A program made the translations under genes and the position numbers. A DNA stretch of 64,000 nucleotides, from assembly GCF_021044425.1 (NCBI RefSeq), contig NZ_JAJNEC010000005.1, positions 930,001 through 994,000 on the forward strand, in the 5' to 3' direction. The stretch's first letter is position 1. Each line of letters starts with the position of its first letter. Positions 35,075 through 43,251 of this stretch are shown piece by piece. Origin of the DNA: Niabella pedocola. GTDB taxonomy: Bacteria; Bacteroidota; Bacteroidia; Chitinophagales; Chitinophagaceae. The notes below the pieces were generated by a model that worked only from the letters and a program-made list of their open reading frames with translations, did no database searches and was not told the DNA's origin.

Positions 35075-35827
35075 TTAGTTATGAATGGCTCCGATTTTTT
35101 GAGGATCCTCGGGGTTGGCGATATTATAAAGAATAAATCCGCCTTTAACATAGGCAATCAGTGTATGATCATAAGGAATCACATCGATAAAATCCGTACC
35201 GTCTGACAATACTTTCTTGCTGACCGGTTTGGTTTTATCAGTTACATCGATCACATTCAAACCGTTTGTACCCATACATACGTAAAGGATATTGTTTGTA
35301 AGCCCCAGCCCCTGTGGTGCAGGCATCATAAGGGTAGCTACCTGTTTCGGGCTGAGTACATTGATGCCCTGTATATCGTAAATGTTCAGCTGGTTCAGGG
35401 TTCCGCCGCAGCCGTTGTTATTGCTGCGCAGGGTTACATAAGCAAAATTTTCGTCTGCTACCACCGGGTCACAGGACCGCAGATGTTGTGCCTGCCCCTG
35501 CAGCTGCGGCTTTTTGGGATTGCTGTTATCAAATACAAACATGCCGGTTTGCGAACCAATAAACAGTTTATCCCGGTAGGGGAAAATCGTTTCAATATTC
35601 CAGCCTACATTCTGTGTATTCAGCAAGAGCGTTTGCGCCGGATCGGAAATATCATAGGTGTGCAGCTTAGAATGATCCACCAGGTACAGGTAATTGCCGG
35701 AGATGGTCATGCGTGCCGTAGACCCGCCTTTACCGGATTCGGAGACGGTCATGGTATCTCCTTTTTTACATCCGGGTACCAGCAATATACAGCTGGTCAT
35801 TATCATAAGAAATTGTTTCAGTTTCAT
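35075..35827 (-). CDS. LVIVD-type beta-propeller lipoprotein
   Basis: 250 residues. Lipobox VPGC, then KKGDTMTVSESGKGGSTARM. Repeated propeller blades of the LVIVD kind are visible: NYLYLVDHSKLHTYDISDPA, KLFIGSQTGMFVFDNSNPKKP, NQLNIYDIQG, NGLNVIDVTDKTKPV and GFILYNIANPEDPQ. This makes five or six blades, shorter than the roughly 400-residue proteins I associate with this family. It is 18 bp downstream of a related short lipoprotein gene, so the two may have arisen by splitting or duplication. Likely a surface or periplasmic binding protein. Confidence 0.8.
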   Translation of the reverse strand: MKLKQFLMIMTSCILLVPGCKKGDTMTVSESGKGGSTARMTISGNYLYLVDHSKLHTYDISDPAQTLLLNTQNVGWNIETIFPYRDKLFIGSQTGMFVFDNSNPKKPQLQGQAQHLRSCDPVVADENFAYVTLRSNNNGCGGTLNQLNIYDIQGINVLSPKQVATLMMPAPQGLGLTNNILYVCMGTNGLNVIDVTDKTKPVSKKVLSDGTDFIDVIPYDHTLIAYVKGGFILYNIANPEDPQKIGAIHN

Positions 35828-35845
35828 CTGGAAGTTTTTAATGGG

Positions 35846-36358
35846 TTAATAAGAGCAGGCAGGATTGATCAGTGTTTTCTTTTGCCAGCCGATCACGATC
35901 CCCTTTGACCGGTCGGGGCATTCAAAGGGGCCCCGCTCCGGCGGCAGCGCCGGGGAAGACAGCTGACCAAAAGCCGCCGGCAGCCGCTTAACAACCTGCA
36001 GCTTGTTATTCTCAATTTTCAGGATCACCAGGTCGTTCTGGCTATTGGTATAAATCAACCCGTTTTTTACAGCCACTTCCTGTGCACCGCCCGCTTTAAT
36101 AAAACCCTTCTGTACCGGTGCCGCCGGATCAGCAATATCCGTGATATGAATCCCCTTTCCGGTTTCCACCTGATAAAGCAGATCACCCCACACGTATACT
36201 TTTCCTCCGTTTTCAACGGTCCGGGCAGGCTCCAGTGATACCCCCGTCATCTCCGAAAGATCTCCGTAAACCGGTGCATAACCGGTTACTTCATTTTTTC
36301 TGTTTGAGCAGGACAATAAAAGCAGTGTGCCCATAAGCATTAATGTTACATTTTTCAT
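35846..36358 (-). CDS. Short lipoprotein related to LVIVD proteins
   Basis: 170 residues. Lipobox LLSC, Cys17. It carries two or three propeller-like segments (GGKVYVWGDLLYQVETGKGIHITDIADPAAPVQKGFIKAGGAQEVAVKNGLIYTNSQNDLVILKIENNKL), then a Cys-containing tail (GPFECPDRSKGIVIGWQKKTLINPACSY). Too short for a full propeller, so it is either a truncated relative of the downstream protein or its partner in a split propeller. First gene of the minus-strand run; a perfect 8-bp hairpin lies 45 bp upstream (36403-36425). Confidence 0.7.
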   Translation of the reverse strand: MKNVTLMLMGTLLLLSCSNRKNEVTGYAPVYGDLSEMTGVSLEPARTVENGGKVYVWGDLLYQVETGKGIHITDIADPAAPVQKGFIKAGGAQEVAVKNGLIYTNSQNDLVILKIENNKLQVVKRLPAAFGQLSSPALPPERGPFECPDRSKGIVIGWQKKTLINPACSY

Positions 36359-36799
36359 GGCTTGGTTTTAATCCGTTTTAATGATCGTTTCAGTTGTTCA
36401 TATAACCTGGCTACAAACCAGGTTAACCGTTCGTTTAATACCGGTCATCCGTGGGGTATCCGGCTGCAGCTGTTTGTTTAACTCAGCAACGCTGTTGTTT
36501 ATGAAAACGTGCTCCATTGTAAAAGCGCAACAACAGGCGGTTGTTTTTTTGTATTCATCGGGGTATTGCAACGGAATGCCCGGGCTAAAGTCATAAGCCA
36601 CCCGTACCAAAAGACAGCCACCGCTGTTTCCGTTAGCGGGGTAATGCATCAATTCAAAAAATGTATACAGGAAAACGTATGTTAAGCAACCGGTACCGCA
36701 CGGGAGCATTCATTGAAAAAGCGGGCTGCTGCCCGGTATGGCAAAAAAAAGAGGTTGCCCTGTCTTGCAGAACAACCTCCCGTATACGGTACAAAAAGC
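36359..36799. other. Intergenic region with two hairpins
   Basis: 441 bp without a convincing gene. TAACCTGG-N7-CCAGGTTA at 36403-36425 is a perfect hairpin in the probable leader or operator region of the lipoprotein run. AACAAC-N5-GTTGTT plus a T-run at 36529-36550 looks like a plus-strand terminator, though no plus-strand gene precedes it. A terminator of the small gene is described separately. One minus frame of about 100 residues across 36398-36709 was judged non-coding. Confidence 0.4.
36751..36779 (-). terminator. Rho-independent terminator of the 51-residue membrane protein gene
   Basis: Stem GAGGTTG / CAACCTC with a 15-nt loop. On the minus strand it is followed by a run of eight T. 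It lies 21 bp past the stop of the gene at 36800-36955. Confidence 0.75.
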
Positions 36800-36955
36800 C
36801 TAGATAATATCCATAGCTTTTACAAAAAAAGTAGTCACAAAAGGCAGAACCAGCGTCAGCCAGGGGTTGTGGCTAAAAATCAAGAACAGAAAAAATGCCG
36901 TGGAAAGGAAAAACAAGATCCACATTAATCCTTTATTTTTTGATGCTGCTGCCAT
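36800..36955 (-). CDS. 51-residue two-span membrane protein
   Basis: The ATG at 36955 gives MAAASKNKGLMWILFF and so on, with two hydrophobic segments (about 9-27 and 31-46) and the end KAMDII. A longer frame to 37015 is not needed. An exact TAnnTTTG box on the minus strand (TATTTTTG, 36972-36979) lies 17 bp upstream, and a terminator follows, so it is an independently transcribed small gene. I do not recognise a family. Confidence 0.7.
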   Translation of the reverse strand: MAAASKNKGLMWILFFLSTAFFLFLIFSHNPWLTLVLPFVTTFFVKAMDII

Positions 36956-36971
36956 TTTTTGAAATTTTGCA

Positions 36972-36979
36972 CAAAAATA
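36972..36979 (-). promoter_or_regulatory. Promoter -7 box for the 51-residue membrane protein
   Basis: TATTTTTG on the minus strand matches TAnnTTTG and is placed for a leader of about 10 nt. Confidence 0.5.
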
Positions 36980-37230
36980 AGGGAACCTGGCTATATTAAA
37001 AAACGATGCGTACATACATTTTTAATTTTTGCGGCTGCAGACCCGGCCGGCGACGTGTTTTTTAAATTTCCTTCGTATAGCTGACCGATTTTCCAGGTAT
37101 CCGGCAGGTCAGTCGCCTGGTGTAAGGGACCCTTACAGCAACTCGTTCCGGTGCCTTTTAATACAGGCCGGCACAATAATAAAAAAGCACAGGTGTTCAC
37201 AACAGTCCCGGGAAAACCCGGCGCACCGGC

Positions 37231-37285
37231 ATTCAAAAAAAACAAGCGCTTTTTTTGAATGTGTATCAAATACACATTATCTTTA
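37231..37285 (+). promoter_or_regulatory. Promoter with double palindrome upstream of the glucanotransferase gene
   Basis: ATTCAAAAAAA-N8-TTTTTTTGAAT (37231-37260) overlaps a second perfect palindrome, AATGTGTA-N5-TACACATT (37258-37278). The first ends in TTTG at 37254-37257 and the second runs into TATCTTTA at 37278-37285. The two boxes are 20 nt apart, the Bacteroidota -33/-7 spacing. The second palindrome therefore fills the spacer exactly, as a repressor operator would. The predicted transcript start is about 60 nt before the ATG at 37353. The rest of the 397-bp gap (36956-37352) shows nothing else apart from the minus-strand box at 36972. Confidence 0.65.
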
Positions 37286-37352
37286 TAAAAAAAGATCAGC
37301 GATTATTCAAGAAAACCCCGTTACTTGCCGGTTTCACAGAAAAAAACGTATA

Positions 37353-40025
37353 ATGAAAGTTCAGTTCAATATCAGGTTCCATACAAAGTATGGGGAAAGT
37401 TTATGGCTATGCGGTGCAGAAAATACCTGGGGAAACGAACAGGGCGCGAACGGCATCCTGATGAAGTACCTTAATTATGATTACTGGACGCTGGAGCTGG
37501 AGCTGGATCCGGAGATCTTTCAACAACCCCTCGCCTATTATTATACGTTTCAAACCGCGGATGGGGAACGGGTACCCGAATACAAGACCACGCGCCGGCT
37601 GCAGCTTCCCCTCCAGTTGGAAAATCCGCTGGTTATTTACGATACCTGGATTGCCACCGATGCAATCGAAAATGTATTTTATACCGCTCCATTTGAAGAA
37701 GTATTGCTGCCTGCGGCGCCCGCAGCACCGCTTGTGCCGGTAGCGGATGCCAACTACATTTTTATGGTAAAAGCCCCCTTGCTGGAGGCCCACCAGGCGG
37801 TTTGCCTGCTGGGCAATACCGATGCCCTTTCCAACTGGAATACGGCAGCCCCGGTGCTGCTGCAACGGACGGGAGCTTACTGGATGGTACAGCTTTCAAT
37901 AAAACCGGAGCCGCTTTCACTGGAATATAAATACGGTGTTTATGATACCAGCCAGCAACGTCTTATAGCTTACGAGGAAAAGGAAAACCGGGTGCAGGAT
38001 TGGCCCGCAACGGAAAATGGAACCACTGTTTTACAGGATGGTTTTATCAGATGCGCCAACCATACCTGGCGCGGAGCGGGAATGGCGATTCCTGTATTCA
38101 GTCTCAGAACCGAAAACGGGCTGGGAATCGGAGAATTTAACGACCTTAAACAACTGGCCGACTGGGCGCAACAAACCGGTTTGAAGCTGATCCAGATCCT
38201 GCCGGTGAACGATACCACCGCCACATTTACCTGGCGCGATTCCTATCCTTATGCAGCCATTTCAGCCTTTGCCCTCAACCCGATCTACCTGAACCTGGAA
38301 ACGGTAGCGGGAGATAAGGCACAGGACCTGGTGAGCAGCCTCGGTCCGGACAAGGAGCGGCTGAATGCGCTTTCCCAGATCGATTATGAAGCTGTATTGC
38401 AGATAAAGATCCAGACCCTTAAAAAATTATTTGACCGGCTGGGCAAGGAACAGCTGCAATCAAAAAGCTATAAGCGCTTCTTTGAAACCAACCGCTACTG
38501 GCTGCAGCCCTATGCCGTATTCTGCTACCTGCGGGACCAGTACAAAACGGTAGATTATTCCAAATGGACAGCGAACCGCGCGTATGATCCGGGGGCGGTT
38601 GCCGCGCTTTTCCGGAATAATCCCGTGGTTAGTTTTTATTGCTTTTTACAATACCACCTGCACCTGCAGTTAGAAGACGCGGTTGCCCATGCACATAAAA
38701 AAGGCATTGTGATCAAAGGTGATATTCCGATTGGTGTATACCGGTATGGCAGCGATACCTGGGTGGCACCGGAACTTTACCATATGGAGCTTCAGGCGGG
38801 TGCCCCTCCGGATGATTTTGCTGTGTACGGGCAAAACTGGGGCTTCCCCACTTACAACTGGCCCCGCATGCAGGAAGACCATTTTAGCTGGTGGCGGAAC
38901 CGGTTTGAGCAAATGAGTCATTATTTTGACGCATTCCGCATTGACCATATCCTTGGCTTTTTCAGAATATGGAGCATTCCCCTGGATGGCGTACAGGGGA
39001 TCATGGGCTATTTTGACCCCAGCATGGAGCTGAAAGCCGACGAATTTCATGAACGGGGGATCCAGTTCAGCGAAGACCGCTTTTGTACGCCGTTCGTAAA
39101 CACTATTGTGCTGAACCAGGTATTCGGCAAGCAGGCGGCGCTGGTTAAAAAACAATTCCTGGCAACGGAGAACGGATTTGATTATTTTTTTCTTCCGGAT
39201 TTTGATACACAACGCAAACTTGAAAATTGGTTCACCTGCAACGGCGATGCGGAGGGACTAAAACCGGGGCTGTTCCAGCTCCTGGCCAATGTACTGCTGC
39301 TGAAACAGGAGGCCGGTGGTTTTACCAGTTATCATCCCCGCTTTAGCCTGGATCAAACCCTTTCGTTCCAATCCTTGCCTCATGATCAGCAGGTGAAACT
39401 AAAAGCCCTCTATAATGATTACTTTTTCAAAAGGCAGGATGCTTTCTGGAAAAAAGAATCGATGAAAAAACTCCCTGAATTAAAAGCATCGACCAATATG
39501 CTGATTTGTGGGGAGGACCTGGGGCTGGTGCCATCCTGTGTTCCGGAGGTAATGCAGGAGCTGGGCATCCTCAGCCTGGAGATTCAGCGGATGCCCAAAC
39601 AGCCGGGGATCCGTTTCTTCAATCCCGCCCATGCGCCCTATCTTTCCGTAGTGTCTCCGTCAACCCATGATATGAGCACGATCCGTGGCTGGTGGGAAGA
39701 AAACCGGGAGCTGACACAAACCTTCTACAATGAAATGCTGCAGCTACAGGGTGAAGCGCCCCGCTATTGTGAAGACTGGATCAACCGGGAAATCATCCGG
39801 CAACATCTTGCAGCGCCCGCCATGTGGTGCATTTGCCAGCTGCAGGATTTCCTGGGTATGGATGCACATATCCGGAGAAAAGATCCCGCAGAGGAGCGCA
39901 TCAACATCCCCGCAGATCCGCATCATTACTGGCGGTACCGTATGCACCTGACGCTTACGGAACTCATCGAAAACAAAGCATTTACCCACCTGCTGAAAAC
40001 AATGATCGTAAATAGCGGACGGTAG
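37353..40025 (+). CDS. malQ: 4-alpha-glucanotransferase (GH77, DPE2-like with N-terminal CBM20 domains)
   Basis: 890 residues from the ATG at 37353; the frame stays open upstream, but the sequence there is the promoter. Residues about 1-100 and 125-245 are two starch-binding CBM20-like domains (VQFNIRFHTKYGESLWLCG, HQAVCLLGNTDALSNWN), as in plant DPE2. The GH77 barrel follows (GAGMAIPVFSLRTENGLGIGEFNDLK). The nucleophile Asp531 is in DAFRIDHILGFFRIW, the acid/base Glu721 in ICGEDLG, and the third site near PSTHDMSTIRGWW. It transfers glucan units between maltose/maltodextrin and glycogen-like acceptors in the cytoplasm. The DPE2 type is typical of Bacteroidota and long compared with E. coli MalQ. 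It is a single gene with its own palindrome-controlled promoter. Confidence 0.95.
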   Translation: MKVQFNIRFHTKYGESLWLCGAENTWGNEQGANGILMKYLNYDYWTLELELDPEIFQQPLAYYYTFQTADGERVPEYKTTRRLQLPLQLENPLVIYDTWIATDAIENVFYTAPFEEVLLPAAPAAPLVPVADANYIFMVKAPLLEAHQAVCLLGNTDALSNWNTAAPVLLQRTGAYWMVQLSIKPEPLSLEYKYGVYDTSQQRLIAYEEKENRVQDWPATENGTTVLQDGFIRCANHTWRGAGMAIPVFSLRTENGLGIGEFNDLKQLADWAQQTGLKLIQILPVNDTTATFTWRDSYPYAAISAFALNPIYLNLETVAGDKAQDLVSSLGPDKERLNALSQIDYEAVLQIKIQTLKKLFDRLGKEQLQSKSYKRFFETNRYWLQPYAVFCYLRDQYKTVDYSKWTANRAYDPGAVAALFRNNPVVSFYCFLQYHLHLQLEDAVAHAHKKGIVIKGDIPIGVYRYGSDTWVAPELYHMELQAGAPPDDFAVYGQNWGFPTYNWPRMQEDHFSWWRNRFEQMSHYFDAFRIDHILGFFRIWSIPLDGVQGIMGYFDPSMELKADEFHERGIQFSEDRFCTPFVNTIVLNQVFGKQAALVKKQFLATENGFDYFFLPDFDTQRKLENWFTCNGDAEGLKPGLFQLLANVLLLKQEAGGFTSYHPRFSLDQTLSFQSLPHDQQVKLKALYNDYFFKRQDAFWKKESMKKLPELKASTNMLICGEDLGLVPSCVPEVMQELGILSLEIQRMPKQPGIRFFNPAHAPYLSVVSPSTHDMSTIRGWWEENRELTQTFYNEMLQLQGEAPRYCEDWINREIIRQHLAAPAMWCICQLQDFLGMDAHIRRKDPAEERINIPADPHHYWRYRMHLTLTELIENKAFTHLLKTMIVNSGR

Positions 40026-40155
40026 ACCGGTGTTTGGTTTCAGGTTTGAGGTTTAAAGTTCGAGGTTCGATTCCGTTCTAAATCCTGATGTGTTCCATCA
40101 CCGATGCCTGACAGCTGCATACCAAAAGCCGATCGCTGATCCAAAGGAAGAAGTA

Positions 40156-40163
40156 TACCTTTG
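40156..40163 (+). promoter_or_regulatory. Promoter -7 box for the GNAT gene at 40168
   Basis: TACCTTTG matches TAnnTTTG and lies 4 bp before the ATG, so the transcript would be almost leaderless, or the box is fortuitous. Confidence 0.4.
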
Positions 40164-40167
40164 CGGC

Positions 40168-40653
40168 ATGAACACAGTTACCATCAGACCGGTTGAAGCA
40201 GGGGATAACAACAGCCTCGCCCGCATCATCCGCGCGGCATTTTTAGAATTCAGGGCTCCTACAAAAAATACCGTTTTTGAAGATCCGACTACCGACCACC
40301 TGTTTGAGTTGTTCCAAACCGCCAATGCCGTGCTATGGGTTGCCGAACTGGATGGTGAGCTGCTGGGCTGCTGCGGTATCTACCCCACCGAAGGGCTGCC
40401 GGAAGGCTGCACTGAGCTGGTGAAATTTTATCTTTCCGATGCTGCCAGGGGCAAAGGCGTGGGAAAGGCATTATTCCTGAAAAGCCTGGAATCCGCATCC
40501 CGTTTGAATTATAAAGAAGTATACCTCGAAAGCCTGCCCCAGTTTGCCACCGCCGTTGGGATGTATGAAAAAATGGGGTTCCGGAAGCTGGATCATGCGC
40601 TGGGCAATTCCGGTCATACCGGTTGCACCATCTGGATGCTGAAAACACTGTAA
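40168..40653 (+). CDS. GNAT-family N-acetyltransferase
   Basis: 161 residues from the ATG at 40168. It begins VTIRPVEAGDNNSLARIIRAAF. The acetyl-CoA site is VKFYLSDAARGKGVGKALFLKSL (R/Q-x-x-G-x-G/A form), and it ends YEKMGFRKLDHALGNSGHTGCTIWML. A standard cytoplasmic GNAT, probably acting on a small molecule or amino-acid amine. Single gene. Confidence 0.9.
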   Translation: MNTVTIRPVEAGDNNSLARIIRAAFLEFRAPTKNTVFEDPTTDHLFELFQTANAVLWVAELDGELLGCCGIYPTEGLPEGCTELVKFYLSDAARGKGVGKALFLKSLESASRLNYKEVYLESLPQFATAVGMYEKMGFRKLDHALGNSGHTGCTIWMLKTL

Positions 40654-40921
40654 ACCTAACGGTCACCAACAACCACCGTTGTAGTGTATGCATGCCGTTT
40701 ATGGACGACCAGGGAAGAAATTGCAATTTTTCCGGCATTGTCCTATCTTCACCTGCCAATTGCGTACCCTTGTTTGGCAGTATCCGGAAACCAGTGCTGT
40801 TAGCAGGTGGTGGGCGTTGATCAAAAAACGATAAATAACCAATCCGGCCTGACAAGCAATAACCGCTGTTCATAAGCAGTTCCTATTCGTTTGTTAGCGC
40901 ACGCAATTAACGACATGCGAT

Positions 40922-41854
40922 ATGTATAAAAACCAAACGCAACAAGCAATAAAAACCGGTGTACTATTTTGTTTACTTGCAGCGCTTCTTTTGGCGGGTT
41001 GTAAAAAAAATGCGGGGGATCTTATTTCCACAGCGGATACCGATGCGCTCCGTACCGAGGGAAAACCGGGGAACCCGCTGGTGCCGGGCATCAACAAACC
41101 CCTGGGCACCTGGTGGTGGAGTGTAAACAAAAAAGACTGGGATACCTATTTAAATTTTGCCCAGCAAAACGGGGTTACGGAGATCTATTTCTCTACCGTT
41201 GATTTCTCTGAAACAACCGGTGGGTTCATCGAAAAAGCTGCAGGTAAGGGTATCCGGGTATTCCTGCTGGCCGGCAGTTATGTATGGATCTCCGATCGTA
41301 CAGGTTTTATTAACCTCATGAACAAATACACCCAATATCAAAATACCGCGGTCGGCACCAAACGCTTTGCAGGCATCCACCTGGATGTGGAACCGCACCA
41401 GGATCCGACGTTTGCCCAACGCCGCGCCGTTATTATGCAACAGTACATCGATTTTGTTACCTGGGTTACCAGTCAATATTCCGCCGCCGGCAATATCGAT
41501 TTCGACATCCCTTTCTGGCTGGATGACACCGTGCTGTATAAAGGCCAGAACCGCCTGTTGTACGAAGCGGTGATCAGCGAGGCGACCCGTGTATTTATTA
41601 TGTCGTACCGCGATACCGCTGCAAAGATGTATGATGTATCAAAAGAAGAGATCGCTTTTGCCTCGTCCTTAAACAAACAGCTCTTCCTGGGAGCAGAAAC
41701 CGCTCCTTCGAGCGAAGGCGATGCTGTTTCTTATGCCGAAGAAGGCAAAGCGTATATGTACAGTGAGTTTAAAAAACTAAGTATACTTTGCGGCAACGCC
41801 GATTATGGCGTGTCCGTACACCATATCAGCACCTGGTACAAACTCAAGAACTGA
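40922..41854 (+). CDS. Lipoprotein of unknown function with glycosidase-like TIM-barrel features
   Basis: 310 residues. Lipobox LLAGC, Cys26, then KK. The body reads like a TIM barrel: GTWWWSVNKKDWDTYLNFAQQNGVTEIYFSTVD, GKGIRVFLLAGSYVW, KRFAGIHLDVEPHQDP, NIDFDIPFWLDD, ATRVFIMSYRDTA, KQLFLGAETAP, GVSVHHISTWYKL. Acidic residues at strand ends (HLDVEPH, FDIPFW, SYRD, GAET) resemble clan-A or GH18-like glycosidase sites. I cannot place it in a named family. Probably a surface or periplasmic glycan hydrolase, but only by inference. Single gene; the 268 bp before it hold no clear feature. Confidence 0.7.
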   Translation: MYKNQTQQAIKTGVLFCLLAALLLAGCKKNAGDLISTADTDALRTEGKPGNPLVPGINKPLGTWWWSVNKKDWDTYLNFAQQNGVTEIYFSTVDFSETTGGFIEKAAGKGIRVFLLAGSYVWISDRTGFINLMNKYTQYQNTAVGTKRFAGIHLDVEPHQDPTFAQRRAVIMQQYIDFVTWVTSQYSAAGNIDFDIPFWLDDTVLYKGQNRLLYEAVISEATRVFIMSYRDTAAKMYDVSKEEIAFASSLNKQLFLGAETAPSSEGDAVSYAEEGKAYMYSEFKKLSILCGNADYGVSVHHISTWYKLKN

Positions 41855-41865
41855 CGGGAACCTTG

Positions 41866-41910
41866 CAGCTGTCAGCTTTCGGTTATCAGTCTTCAGCTTT
41901 CAGCTGATCA
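41866..41910. repeat. Short-unit repeat (TCAGCTTTCAGCT style)
   Basis: Degenerate units such as GTCAGCTTTC, ATCAGTCTTCAGC and TTTCAGCTGATCAGG follow one another in the gap between convergent genes. Its style matches the repeats at 24085-24283 and 56203-56240. Confidence 0.5.
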
Positions 41911-42060
41911 GGTCCGGGATTGGGGATCTACACATCGTATGAACCGTTAAACGGGTGATCAATCTTAAACGTTGATACGGCCCTGCTTTAATCCATCAGC
42001 CGCCCGTCTTTAGGAACCCGCTATCAGCTGGTTAGCTCCGGGATCCGGCACCCTGTATCT

Positions 42061-43239
42061 TTAGCGGCGCGCCGCTTTCTTCTTTTCGACATAGTACTCG
42101 TTCAGGATCGTGCTGATCAGCGGCCGGTAAAAGCTCCAGAAAAAACTTTTCCGTTGTGTTTTATCCATCCGGTTCATAAAGAGGAACTTAAACTTTTCAA
42201 TCCCTTTAAAATAGGATGTATTAAACGATATGGGATTATCACAAAAGTCACCGGAAAAATACCAGAACTGGTAATCTGCTCCTTTGTGCGACAGTACCGC
42301 GGGAAAGGAAGCAGGAATGCTGTACTGCTGTAATATCTTTTTACCCGATGCGGTAAGATCGAAGGAAAACCGGGCATGCACGCGGTTCACCAGGGTATCC
42401 GGAACCACGATATCAAACCAGTAAGAGTAATTGACCTTTTTGGGTAACCGGTAGTGATCGCGGAAGGCCTCTTCGGTAACCATATACGGCAGGGGCGACG
42501 CCAGGTCTTTCCCTGCTTCCAATACCACGATGGTGTTTCCCTCACCTACAAAAACAATTCCTTCATTCTTAAATGGCCAGCGGTTGTTGTGCCGGCTCAT
42601 GTATCCTTTTACCAGCCAGCGGGGAATATCTTTGTTTTTAGCCGTATCCAGTTCATCAAAATACCGCCCGATCCATCCCGTCCATTTAAGCCCAAATAAT
42701 TGCTCAAAACGGTACCGTTCCGTAAGCGCCGAAGGAGAGCCGATGGTATTAAATTCCGCCAGAACCAGTTTATGCCGCTGCTTCATTTTTTCCATAAAAT
42801 CCACGTCCGCTGCACTCAGCCCGCCATATACCATACCGGAGCGTTCTGCAACCTGCTTTTTCAAATACCATTCATTTGCATATATACCATAGGTATCCGT
42901 ATAATAAGCAAGGTCTGCATCATTGCTCAGTTTATCCAAAAGCGATGCATCAAATCGCTCCAGGCCTTTTAAACGGAATTTTTCGTGGGGCTTTGGAAAA
43001 AAGCCAAAATAATCGCTGCTTACCTGGTACAGATGGTGCGCATCTTTGGTAAACCGGTAATGATTTAAGATCCAGGTCAGCGAAATATGCTCCTGCCCTT
43101 TTGTGGTTAATGCCGTTTTATCGATAATGGCCACCACCAGCTGCTTTTTAGGAGTCAGCAACCAGCATACCCACATGGTAAGCGGTATCAGCAGTAACAC
43201 CCAGGGAAAGAAATATGCATACCTGCGATTTATTTTCAT
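42061..43239 (-). CDS. Membrane-anchored protein of unknown function, last gene of polysaccharide operon
   Basis: 392 residues. One N-terminal membrane span (about 10-30) follows MKINRRYAY, so most of the protein is periplasmic. The body (LVVAIIDKTALTTKGQEHISLTWILNHYRFTK, FEQLFGLKWTGWIGRYFDELD, GNTIVVLEAGKDL) has no motif I recognise, and it ends with a basic KKKAARR. The DKTAL-QEH-S--W-LN-Y opening suggests a Rossmann-like fold. It lies 12 bp after the YaiO gene and is part of the operon from 49527. Probably an assembly or modification factor of the polysaccharide. Confidence 0.7.
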   Translation of the reverse strand: MKINRRYAYFFPWVLLLIPLTMWVCWLLTPKKQLVVAIIDKTALTTKGQEHISLTWILNHYRFTKDAHHLYQVSSDYFGFFPKPHEKFRLKGLERFDASLLDKLSNDADLAYYTDTYGIYANEWYLKKQVAERSGMVYGGLSAADVDFMEKMKQRHKLVLAEFNTIGSPSALTERYRFEQLFGLKWTGWIGRYFDELDTAKNKDIPRWLVKGYMSRHNNRWPFKNEGIVFVGEGNTIVVLEAGKDLASPLPYMVTEEAFRDHYRLPKKVNYSYWFDIVVPDTLVNRVHARFSFDLTASGKKILQQYSIPASFPAVLSHKGADYQFWYFSGDFCDNPISFNTSYFKGIEKFKFLFMNRMDKTQRKSFFWSFYRPLISTILNEYYVEKKKAARR

Positions 43240-43251
43240 AACGGGTCTTCT

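Noticed and set aside
36529..36550. Plus-strand terminator-like hairpin AACAAC / GTTGTT with T-run
   Set aside because: No plus-strand gene ends nearby, the stem is only 6 bp and AT-rich, and this is probably chance.
36398..36709. 103-codon minus frame upstream of the short lipoprotein
   Set aside because: Contains CCCAF and no domain-like pattern, overlaps the perfect hairpin, and has no promoter box. A decayed gene cannot be excluded.
40036..40075. GGTTCGATTCC resembling a tRNA T-arm
   Set aside because: No acceptor, D or anticodon stems can be paired around it. It lies in a GAGGTTTGAGGTT-style low-complexity stretch.
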